Below, one piece after another: positions 12,300 to 20,806 of a DNA stretch of 64,000 bases. Every line of letters begins with the position of its first letter. Position 1 is the first letter of the stretch. The position numbers were made by a program, and so were the translations under genes. The notes under the pieces were generated by a model. That model was not told the origin of the DNA and did not search any database. It was given only the letters and a program-made list of their open reading frames with translations. This DNA is from Xanthostigma xanthostigma (taxonomy: Eukaryota; Arthropoda; Insecta; Raphidioptera; Raphidiidae), in the NCBI GenBank assembly GCA_963575645.1, contig OY754469.1:26288553-26352552 (forward strand), written 5' to 3'.

Positions 12300-15200
12300 C
12301 CTGAATGTTATAGTGTAAATAGACTTACCTTAATGAAATAAAGCCGATTTGCCTATAAGGACTCATTTGCCCCTAATTGTCATAAAGCATGTAAAAACTG
12401 CTTGTATGCGTTAAAATAATGGTTAATATGCAGTTTGCATTTTCTTATGAGAGAATGATCCAAACCTGAATGTTATAGTGAAAATAGACTAACCTTTGTA
12501 AAATAATGCAATTTTGCCTATAAGGACTCATTTGCACACAATTGTCGTGAAGCATGTAAAAACTGCTTGTCTGCGTGAAAATGATAGTAAATATGCAGTT
12601 TGCATTAATTTCTTATGAGAGAATGAACCAAACCTGAATGTTATAGTGTAAATAGACTTACCTTCATGAAATAAAGCAATTTTGCCTATAAAGAATCATT
12701 TGCACCTAATTGTCGTAAAGCATGTAAAAACTGATTGTCTGCGTTTAAATAATGGTTAATATGCAGTTTGCATTTTCTTATGAGAGAAAGATCCAAACCT
12801 GAATGTTATAGTGTAAATAGACTTACCTTAATGAAAAAAAGCAGATTTGCCTATAAGGACTTATTTGCCCCTAATTGTCATAAAGCATGTAAAAACTGCT
12901 TGTCTGCGTTAAAATAATGGTTAATATGCAGTTTGCATTTTCTTATGAGAGAATGATCCAAACCTGAATGTTATAGTGTAAATAGACTTACCTTCATGAA
13001 ATAAAGCACTTTTGCCTATAAGGACTCATTTGCACCTAATTGTCGTAAAGCATGTAAAAACTGCTTGTCAGCGTTAAAATAATGGTTAATATGCAGTTTG
13101 CATTTTCTTATGAGAGAATGATCCAAACCTGAATGTTATAGTGTAAATAGACTTACCTGAATGAAATAAAGCAGATTTGCCTATAAGGACTCATTTGCTT
13201 CTAATTGTCATAAAGCATGTAAAAACTGCTTGTATGCGTTAAAATAATGGTTAATATGCAGTTTGCATTTTCTTATGAGAGAATGATCCAAACCTGAATG
13301 TTATAGTCTAAATAGACACAACCTTTGTAAAATAAAGCAATTTTGCCTATAAGGACTCATTTGCACCTAATTGTCGTAAAGCATGTAAAAACTGCTGGTC
13401 AGCGTTAAAATAATGGTTAATATGCAGTTTGCATTTTCTTATGAGAGAATGATCCAAACCTGAATGTTATAGTGTAAATAGACTTACCTTTATGAAATAA
13501 AGCCGATTTGCCTATAAGGACTCATTTGCCCCTAATTGTCATAAAGCATGTAAAAACTGCTTGTATGCGTTAAAATAATGGTTAATATGCAGTTTGCATT
13601 TTCTTATGAGAGAATGATCCAAAACTGAATGTTATAGTGAAAATAGACTAACCTTTGTAAAATAATGCAATTTTGCCTATAAGGACTCATTTGCACACAA
13701 TTGTCGTGAAGCATGTAAAAACTGCTTGTCTGCGTGAAAATGATAGTAAATATGCAGTTTGCATTAATTTCTTATGAGAGAATGAACCAAACCTGAATGT
13801 TATAGTGTAAATAGACTTACCTTCATGAAATAAAGCAATTTTGCCTATAAAGAATCATTTGCACCTAATTGTCGTAAAGCATGTAAAAACTGATTGTCTG
13901 CGTTTAAATAATGGTTAATATGCAGTTTGCATTTTCTTATGAGAGAAAGATCCAAACCTGAATGTTATAGTGTAAATAGACTTACCTTAATGAAAAAAAG
14001 CAGATTTGCCTATAAGGACTTATTTGCCCCTAATTGTCATAAAGCATGTAAAAACTGCTTGTCTGCGTTAAAATAATGGTTAATATGCAGTTTGCATTTT
14101 CTTATGAGAGAATGATCCAAACCTGAATGTTATAGTGTAAATAGACTTACCTTCATGAAATAAAGCACTTTTGCCTATAAGGACTCATTTGCACCTAATT
14201 GTCGTAAAGCATGTAAAAACTGCTTGTCAGCGTTAAAATAATGGTTAATATGCAGTTTGCATTTTCTTATGAGAGAATGATCCAAACCTGAATGTTATAG
14301 TGTAAATAGACTTACCTTAATGAAATAAAGCAGATTTGCCTATAAGGACTCATTTGCTTCTAATTGTCATAAAGCATGTAAAAACTGCTTGTCTGCGTTA
14401 AAATAATGGTTAATATGCAGTTTGCATTTTCTTATGAGAGAATGATCCAAACCTGAATGTTATAGTGAAAATAGACTTACCTTCATGAAATAAAGCAATT
14501 TTGCCTATAAGGACTCATTTGCCCCTTATTGTCATAAAGCATGTAAAAACTGCTTGTATGCGTTAAAATAATGTATAATATGCAGTTTGCATTTTCTTTC
14601 GAGAGAATGATCCAAACCTGAATGATATATTAAAAATAGACTTACCTTTGTAAAATAAAGCATTTTTGCCTATAAGGACTCATTTGCACGCAATTGTCGT
14701 GAAGCATGTAAAAACTGCTTGTCTGCGTTAAAATAATGGTTAATATGCAGTTTGCATTTTCTTATGAGAGAATGATCCAAACCTGAATGTTATAGTGTAA
14801 ATAGACTTACCTTCATGAAATAAAGCAATTTTGCCTATAAGGACTCATTTGCCCCTAATTGTCGTAAAGCATGTAAAAACTGCTTGTCTGCGTTTAAATA
14901 ATGGTTAATATGCAGTTTGCATTTTCTTATGAAAGAAAGATCCAAACCTGAATGTTATAGTGTAAATAGACTTACCTTCATGAAATAAAGCAATTTTGCC
15001 TATAAGGACTCATTTGCCCCTTATTGTCATAAAGCATGTAAAAACTGCTTGTATGCGTTAAAATAATGTATAATATGCAGTTTGCATTTTCTTTAGAGAG
15101 AATGATCCAAACCTGAATGATATATTAAAAATAGACTTACCTTTGTAAAATAAAGCATTTTTCCCTATAAGGACTCATTTGCACGCAATTGTCGTGAAGC

Positions 15201-16184
15201 ATGTAAAAACTGCTTGTCTGCGTTAAAATAATGGTTAATATGCAGTTTGCATTTTCTTATGAGAGAATGATCCAAACCGGAATGTTATAGTGAAAGTAGA
15301 CTTACCTTTGTGAAATAAAACAATTTTGCCTTTAAGGACTTATTTCCACCTAATTGTCGTAAAACATGTGAAAACTGCTTGTCTGCGTGAAAATGATAGT
15401 AAATATGCAGTTTGCATTTTCTTATGAGAGAATGATCCAAACCTGAATGTTATAGTCTAAATAGACACAACCTTTGTAAAATAAAGCAATTTTGCCTATA
15501 AGGACTCATTTGCACGCAATTGTCGTGAAGCATGTAAAAACTGCTTGTCTGCGTGAAAATGATAGTAAATATGCAGTTTGCATTTTCTTATGAGAGAATG
15601 ATCCAAACCTGAATGTTATAGTGTAAATAGACTTACCCTCATGAAATAAAGCAATTTTGCCTATAAAGACTCATTTGCACCTAATTGTCGTAAAGCATGT
15701 AAAAACTGCTTGTCTGCGTTTAAATAATGGTTAATATGCAGTTTGCATTTTCTTATGAGAGAAAGATCCAAACCTGAATGTTATAGTGTAAATAGACTTA
15801 CCTTCATGAAATAAAGCAATTTTGCCTATAAGTACTCATTTGCCCCTAATTGTCATAAAGCATGTAAAAACTGCTTGTATGCTTTAAAATAATGGTTAAT
15901 ATTCAGTTTGCATTTTCTTATGAGAGAATGATCCAAACCTGAATGTTATAGTGTAAATAGACTTACCCTCATGAAATAAAGCACTTTTGCCTATAAGGAC
16001 TCATTTGCACCTAATTGTCGTAAAGCATGAAAAAACTGCTTGTCAGCTTTAAAATAATGGTTAATATGCAGTTTGCATTTTCTTATGACAGAATGATGCA
16101 AACCTGAATGTTATAGTGTAAATAGACTTACCCTCATGAAATAAAGCAATTTTGCCTATAAAGACTCATTTGCACCAAATTGTC
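12300..16184 (+). repeat. 6.1-kb tandem duplication, copy 2 (left part, broken by Copia)
   Basis: This is the left part of copy 2; it resumes at 20802 after the Copia element and ends near 22517. The junction between copies is visible near 12285-12335: bases up to GAAAGAATGATCC match the end of the unit as also seen at 22514, and the following TTAATGAAATAAAGCCG matches the block start at 6215. Copy 2 is about three units shorter than copy 1 once the element is removed: two units are absent around 14060 and one near 21800. Confidence 0.8.
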
Positions 16185-16189
16185 ATAAA
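16185..16189 (+). repeat. Target-site duplication, left (ATAAA)
   Basis: ATAAA lies directly before the 5' LTR and is repeated directly after the 3' LTR at 20802-20806. The uninterrupted satellite at 10403-10407 and 34504-34508 has one copy of ATAAA in the same context, which confirms a 5-bp duplication made on insertion, the usual size for Copia elements. Confidence 0.95.
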
Positions 16190-16443
16190 TGTTGGAATAT
16201 AATATACGTTTATATTCAAATGCATCGATTATTATTTGCGCATCATTACGACGTGTATACTGTGCACACAAAAAGGAATACTTTTTAGTTTTGTAATTAA
16301 TCTTATTATGCAATGTATCTTATTTCTGTATTTATAAAGCTATTGTAATTTTTACTTTTCTGTTCACTTGAAATCTAACCGTTCAGTAGATTATAATAAA
16401 TCAATAAGTTAAAATATATTTATTCTTTTTTCAATATCCAAAA
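16190..16443 (+). repeat. 5' LTR of the Copia element
   Basis: 254 bp, starting TGTTGGA and ending TCCAAAA, an imperfect 7-bp terminal inverted repeat. The right boundary is fixed by the 5-bp target duplication after the 3' LTR and by the primer site that follows here at 16444. It is identical by eye to the 3' LTR at 20548-20801. It is A+T-rich and contains a TATA-like box and a poly(A) signal, which allow a U3-R-U5 reading. An alternative end three bases earlier (TATCCA, giving TG...CA ends) would imply an imperfect target duplication. Confidence 0.95.
16333..16400 (+). promoter_or_regulatory. Likely LTR promoter and poly(A) signal
   Basis: TATAAA at 16333-16338 is followed about 30 bp later by a possible start site around 16363-16366 (TTCA) and by AATAAA at 16395-16400. 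This order, TATA box then start then poly(A) signal, is what an LTR with a short R region needs. The second LTR has the same signals, with AATAAA at 20753-20758. The start site is inferred from spacing only. Confidence 0.5.
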
Positions 16444-16457
16444 GGTTATGGGCCCAG
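16444..16457 (+). other. Primer-binding site, initiator tRNA-Met anticodon arm
   Basis: GGTTATGGGCCCAG immediately follows the LTR. Its reverse complement, CTGGGCCCATAACC, is the anticodon stem and loop of eukaryotic initiator tRNA-Met, with the CAU anticodon inside. It is not the 3' acceptor end that most LTR elements use. Drosophila copia is known to prime with a 5' half-fragment of this tRNA, and this element evidently uses the same mode. Confidence 0.88.
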
Positions 16458-16531
16458 AGAGGTTTTAATATAAATACAGCAAAATTAAAGTAATAGTAAA
16501 GTACACCTGAAATACTTTTTTGTGATTAATC
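16458..16531 (+). other. Copia 5' leader
   Basis: A 74-bp A+T-rich stretch between the primer site and the gag-pol start. It would hold packaging signals and any splice donor, neither of which I can identify with confidence. The first ATG after it lies in a good context (ATC ATG G). Confidence 0.6.
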
Positions 16532-19500
16532 ATGGCAGAATCATTACGGTCTTGTGTAACAAAATTGAATAATGAAAATTATCAAGTATGGAAGTTCAAA
16601 ATGGAGATGTTACTAATTAAGGAAGATTTGTGGAGTCAAATCAATACAGAGCGACCAACAACGGATATGGCAGCATGGGACAAAAAAGATAATAAAGCAC
16701 GTGCAACAATCGGATTACTCGTTGAAGATTCTCAGCTTATTCATATACGTAAAGCGACTACAGCAAAGCAGGTTTGGGAATCTCTCAAGAATTACCATGA
16801 AAAGTCAACCCTTACCAGTAAAGTTTACCTGTTAAGGCAAATCTGCAATCTAAAGCTGACAGAGACAGGGAATATGGAGGATCACGTAACTACAATGCAG
16901 GATCTTGTGGACAAGTTAACAGCACTTGGTGAAGAAATTAAGGACCAACTGTTTGTAGCTATGTTGCTCAGTAGCTTACCTGAATCATACAGTACATTGA
17001 TCACAGCACTCGAGAGCAGACCAGAGACAGAATTAACGTTAAATATGGTTAAAGGCAAATTAATCGACGAGTACAAACGACGTAAAGGTGTACCTGACTC
17101 AGATGAATCAAGTACTACAGCATTAAGGGCATCACAGAAGAACAGTACAAATGCAGACAATAATAAATCGTGCTTCTTCTGTCATAAACCGGGACACTTT
17201 AAACAGGACTGTTTCAAGTATAAGAAGTGGAAGGCAAATAAAGATAAGGGGCCGAAGGCTAACACGGTTGAAGACAGTGATGAGCAAAGGAGTTCGATTT
17301 GTTTCAGTGTTCATCAAGCTAAAAGTCACCAGGATACGTGGTACATTGACTCAGGAGCTACTAGTCACATGACCAATGATCAGGATTTTTTTGACCTTTT
17401 AGAACGAAAAACAATGCGAGATGTCACTCTGGCAAACGGTGAAGGGGCTAAAGTTCTCGGAATAGGATCTGGAAAATTACAATGTCATGATGAGAAAAAT
17501 AAAGTTGTTGAAGTTGATGTCACAGACGTCCTATATGTACCAGATTTGACAGAAAGTTTATTGTCAGTGAAGAGGCTTACAGAAATGGGTTTTACAGTGG
17601 AGTTCAAGGGACAGAAATGTTCAATTGCTAAGAATGATGTTGTGGTGGCTACCGCAATTTTGTCATCCAATATGTATGCAATGAAGGTAAAACACAAGGC
17701 GTTAACAACTAAAGGAAATGAGCATACATCCAATTGTCAACATACTTGGCATAGGAGATTTGGACATAGATACCCTGAGGATATAAAGAAACTTAAAGAT
17801 AAAGAGCTAGTGGTTGGATTAAATTTGCAAGACTGTGGACTCAAAGAGATATGTGAATGCTGCATTAAGGGAAAGTTGCCAAGAAATCCGATCCCGAAGC
17901 AAGCTACAACCAGAGCAGCATCAGTACTAGAGTTGGTGCATACTGATCTCTGTGGACCAATGCAGAATGCAACGCCAAGCGGAAAAAGGTATTTTATGAC
18001 CATCATAGATGACTATAGTAGATATACAGAGATATATTTCTTATGCTACAAATCTGAGGCTGGAAAGTACATCATGGATTACATCAAGTTTACTGAGAAC
18101 AAATTTGACAAGAAAGTCAAGATTATTAGGTCTGATAATGGACGGGAATATATTAGCAAAGAATTAAGAGAAACGCTAACTCAGCAAGGAATACAAGTTC
18201 AATATACAGCACCCTACTCACCATTTCAGAATGGGGTGGCTGAACGTAAAAATCGAACATTAATGGAGTCAGCAAGATGTATGTTGATAGATGCTGATAT
18301 GGAGAAGAAATATTGGGCAGAAGCAGTCAATACAGCGTGTTATTTACAAAACATTTTGCCCACCAAGGCAATAAATTTGACACCGTTTGAGCTGTGGAAT
18401 AAGAGGAAGGCTAACGTTCAGCACTTACGCATTTTTGGGTGTAAAGGATACGCTCATGTACCAAAGGAGAAGCGAAGAAAGCTAGACGATAAGGCAATAT
18501 TACTCACATTTGTAGGATATTCAGCGGAGTCAAAAGCGTACAGAATGTTAGATACAAAAACCAATAAAATCATGATCAGTCGCGATGTAAGATTCATTGA
18601 ACATAAAATAGAAAATGAAGAGAATAACGATCTACAAGAAAAGAACAAACAAAAACAAAAGAATCAGAAAAAGGTTTCAGCGCTAGAGACAATAAAGGAC
18701 AACATTCAAATAAAAATTAGTGAAACTCAATCAATTTTTGAGGACGAACAAGAACAAGATTTAGATGAATCATTAGAAAACTCTATTGAAGCTGAAGAGG
18801 ATGATTCAATCTTAGAACAAACATTAGCTGAAGGCGACAGTACATATATTTATCCAGGACACATTGAAGATCTTGAAATTCAAGAAATGAGACGCTCAGA
18901 GAGGCAAACAAGAGGACAACCACCTCAAAGACTTGAGTATCAAGCGAGAGTTGCAACTGAATTTGAAGAACCAAGAAATCAAGCTGAAGCACTAAACGGA
19001 ATATATAAAGAAGAATGGAAAAGGGCCATGGATGAAGAGATTAAATCAATGATTAACAATCATACTTGGGACCTAACTGAATTGCCAAAGAACAGAAAAG
19101 CGATTGGGTGCAAATGGGTGTTCAAAAGTAAAAGGAATACCATCACCGGATCAATAAAATATAAGGCTAGATTGGTTGCACAAGGCTTCAGTCAAAAGTA
19201 TGGAACTGACTATGACGAAGTGTTTGCACCAGTAGTCAGAGCAACCACCTTGCGTTTATTGCTCACTGTAGCAACGCAAAAAAATCTTAAAATTTATCAC
19301 TTCGATGCGAAGACAGCATTTCTGAATGGTGATCTAATGGAAACGATCTATATGAAACAGCCAGAGGGCTATATTAACGTGAAGAAAAAGGATTTTGTTT
19401 GTAAACTTAACAAAAGCATATACGGCTTAAAACAAGCAGCAAAAGCGTGGAATGAGAAACTGCATGAAACAATTGTCAGCTTAAAATTTAAACAAAGTAC

Positions 19501-20521
19501 AGCAGATCCATGCTTATATTCAAAGAGATCTCTAAAGGGCGTTCAGTACATAGCAGTGTATGTAGATGATCTTCTCATCGCCGATGAAGATCAAGAACAA
19601 ATTCAACACACAGCTGATGACCTCGAAAAGATGTTTGAGCTTACTAGACTTGGGGAACTGAAGAATTATCTCGGCATCAACATTGAAAGGGACTCAGAAG
19701 GGATCTATTACATGGACCAAGCGCAGTATATACAGAAGATAATTGACAAATTTGGATTACAAGACGCAAAATTCTCAAAAATACCAATGGATACCGGATA
19801 CCTGAAGATAGCGCCCCATGGAAAGACTATGAACAACAATGATAATTTTCAAAAACTTATCGGAGCTTTGCTGTATGTATCAACTCATACAAGACCAGAT
19901 ATAGCCGCTAGTGTTTCTATATTAAGTCAAAAAATCAAACAACCAACTGAAACTGATTGGAAGGAAGCTAAAAGGATCGTCAAATACCTGAAAGGCACAA
20001 AATATTTAAAATTGAAACTAACATGCAACAATAGAGGTCTTGAAGTTTACGCTGATGCTGATTGGGCAGAAGATAGAACGGATAGCAAATCACATAGTGG
20101 ATTTCTATTCCAATATCATGGAGGTACGATAGCTTGGGCCTGCAGAAAACAATCGTGCACTGCATGGTCAAGTTGTGAAGCGGAATACATTGCAATGGCA
20201 GAAGCATGTAGAGAACTACTCTGGATTAGAAGTCTACTAGAAGATTTTGGCGATGTACAGAGCAAACCAATTATAATGCACGAGGACAACCAAAGTGCAA
20301 TTAAAATGGTGAAAAATGGCGACTCGAGAAATAAAACCAAACACGTGAACGTAAAATATCATTTCATAACGGATTTAGTCAAAAAGGAAGTTATAAAGAT
20401 AGAATATTGCCCAACTGAAGAAATGATAGCTGATATGATGACAAAACCATTATCCGCTAAAAAATTGAAAAAACATCGAGATGCGTGTCAGCTAGTAGAA
20501 AACCAAGGAAACATATATTAA
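16532..20521 (+). CDS. Copia gag-pol polyprotein, 1329 residues, single frame
   Basis: One frame encodes the whole capsid and replication set. Visible parts are: gag with a CCHC zinc knuckle at residues 214-227; aspartic protease with DSGA at 273-276; the HHCC zinc domain of integrase from about 403 to 444; integrase catalytic residues D472, D535 and E571 (35 residues between the last two, as usual); a long charged linker at about 690-840; reverse transcriptase from about 859 with YVDD at 1010-1013; and RNase H with D1175, the CEAEY glutamates near 1216-1218 and D1252. Integrase before reverse transcriptase is diagnostic of Ty1/copia. The length is a little under the roughly 1400 residues of Drosophila copia. 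That family is known to make extra Gag from a spliced mRNA; I cannot confirm splice sites here. The frame is open throughout. Many small frames overlapping it on both strands are shadows. Confidence 0.97.
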   Translation: MAESLRSCVTKLNNENYQVWKFKMEMLLIKEDLWSQINTERPTTDMAAWDKKDNKARATIGLLVEDSQLIHIRKATTAKQVWESLKNYHEKSTLTSKVYLLRQICNLKLTETGNMEDHVTTMQDLVDKLTALGEEIKDQLFVAMLLSSLPESYSTLITALESRPETELTLNMVKGKLIDEYKRRKGVPDSDESSTTALRASQKNSTNADNNKSCFFCHKPGHFKQDCFKYKKWKANKDKGPKANTVEDSDEQRSSICFSVHQAKSHQDTWYIDSGATSHMTNDQDFFDLLERKTMRDVTLANGEGAKVLGIGSGKLQCHDEKNKVVEVDVTDVLYVPDLTESLLSVKRLTEMGFTVEFKGQKCSIAKNDVVVATAILSSNMYAMKVKHKALTTKGNEHTSNCQHTWHRRFGHRYPEDIKKLKDKELVVGLNLQDCGLKEICECCIKGKLPRNPIPKQATTRAASVLELVHTDLCGPMQNATPSGKRYFMTIIDDYSRYTEIYFLCYKSEAGKYIMDYIKFTENKFDKKVKIIRSDNGREYISKELRETLTQQGIQVQYTAPYSPFQNGVAERKNRTLMESARCMLIDADMEKKYWAEAVNTACYLQNILPTKAINLTPFELWNKRKANVQHLRIFGCKGYAHVPKEKRRKLDDKAILLTFVGYSAESKAYRMLDTKTNKIMISRDVRFIEHKIENEENNDLQEKNKQKQKNQKKVSALETIKDNIQIKISETQSIFEDEQEQDLDESLENSIEAEEDDSILEQTLAEGDSTYIYPGHIEDLEIQEMRRSERQTRGQPPQRLEYQARVATEFEEPRNQAEALNGIYKEEWKRAMDEEIKSMINNHTWDLTELPKNRKAIGCKWVFKSKRNTITGSIKYKARLVAQGFSQKYGTDYDEVFAPVVRATTLRLLLTVATQKNLKIYHFDAKTAFLNGDLMETIYMKQPEGYINVKKKDFVCKLNKSIYGLKQAAKAWNEKLHETIVSLKFKQSTADPCLYSKRSLKGVQYIAVYVDDLLIADEDQEQIQHTADDLEKMFELTRLGELKNYLGINIERDSEGIYYMDQAQYIQKIIDKFGLQDAKFSKIPMDTGYLKIAPHGKTMNNNDNFQKLIGALLYVSTHTRPDIAASVSILSQKIKQPTETDWKEAKRIVKYLKGTKYLKLKLTCNNRGLEVYADADWAEDRTDSKSHSGFLFQYHGGTIAWACRKQSCTAWSSCEAEYIAMAEACRELLWIRSLLEDFGDVQSKPIIMHEDNQSAIKMVKNGDSRNKTKHVNVKYHFITDLVKKEVIKIEYCPTEEMIADMMTKPLSAKKLKKHRDACQLVENQGNIY

Positions 20522-20538
20522 AGAAAAAAATAATCGTT

Positions 20539-20547
20539 GAAGGGGGG
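20539..20547 (+). other. Polypurine tract
   Basis: GAAGGGGGG lies directly before the 3' LTR, where the primer for plus-strand DNA synthesis is expected. It ends at the base before TGTTGG and follows the gag-pol stop by 17 bp. Confidence 0.9.
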
Positions 20548-20801
20548 TGTTGGAATATAATATACGTTTATATTCAAATGCATCGATTATTATTTGCGCA
20601 TCATTACGACGTGTATACTGTGCACACAAAAAGGAATACTTTTTAGTTTTGTAATTAATCTTATTATGCAATGTATCTTATTTCTGTATTTATAAAGCTA
20701 TTGTAATTTTTACTTTTCTGTTCACTTGAAATCTAACCGTTCAGTAGATTATAATAAATCAATAAGTTAAAATATATTTATTCTTTTTTCAATATCCAAA
20801 A
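20548..20801 (+). repeat. 3' LTR of the Copia element
   Basis: 254 bp, with no difference from the 5' LTR seen in a base-by-base reading. Identical LTRs mean too little time since insertion for substitutions to accumulate, or recent homogenisation by gene conversion. The poly(A) signal is AATAAA at 20753-20758. Confidence 0.95.
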
Positions 20802-20806
20802 ATAAA
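20802..20806 (+). repeat. Target-site duplication, right (ATAAA)
   Basis: Matches 16185-16189. The satellite continues with GCTTGTAAAAACTGC, exactly as at the empty sites at 10408 and 34509. Confidence 0.95.

Larger units (their letters stand above)
1..16184 (+). repeat. 165-bp satellite array, left part (about 98 units)
   Basis: The stretch is an uninterrupted head-to-tail array. Successive units beginning TAAAAACTG start at 1, 166 and 331, which sets the period at 165 bp, and the same unit continues to the Copia insertion. In a unit counted from TAAAAACTG, positions 34-90 are nearly invariant (AATATGCAGTTTGCATTTT, then GATCCAAACCTGAATG). The main variation lies near positions 99-122 (for example TTTGTAAAA, CTCATGAAA, TTAATGAAA) and 141-160 (GCACGCAATTGTCGTG, GCACCTAATTGTCGTA, GCCCCTAATTGTCATA). 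G+C is about 32%. A few units are 168 bp through a 3-bp insertion. No gene, RNA gene or other element is visible. I do not recognise the satellite by name. A centromeric or pericentromeric role is possible from its size and organisation but is inference. Confidence 0.97.
16190..20801 (+). mobile_element. Copia-type (Ty1/copia, Pseudoviridae) LTR retrotransposon, looks whole
   Basis: A 4612-bp element. In order it has a 254-bp LTR, a primer site matching the anticodon arm of initiator tRNA-Met, a short leader, one gag-pol frame with the Copia order of parts (gag, protease, integrase, reverse transcriptase, RNase H), a polypurine tract and a second 254-bp LTR. The LTRs look identical base for base and the target duplication is perfect, so the insertion is recent. 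No breaks are seen. The LTR start (TGTTGGAATATA) and the primer site resemble Drosophila copia, from memory of that element, so I place it in the copia lineage of animal Copia elements. It sits in an otherwise pure satellite array. Whether it is expressed cannot be told from sequence. Confidence 0.97.

Noticed and set aside
1-16184. CENP-B box or other known centromere protein motif in the unit.
   Set aside because: No TTCG-N4-A-N2-CGGG pattern is present in the common unit types; only generic dyads are seen.
16444-16457. Fragment of a tRNA gene, because it matches the initiator tRNA-Met anticodon arm.
   Set aside because: It is only 14 bp, in antisense orientation and directly after an LTR; it is the primer-binding site of the retrotransposon.
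16882-20340. Small open frames on both strands inside the Copia gag-pol gene.
   Set aside because: They overlap a 1329-codon frame full of recognised domains and have no domains of their own.
16190-20801. Gypsy-type or envelope-bearing retrovirus.
   Set aside because: Integrase precedes reverse transcriptase and there is no further frame after RNase H, so it is Ty1/copia without an envelope gene.
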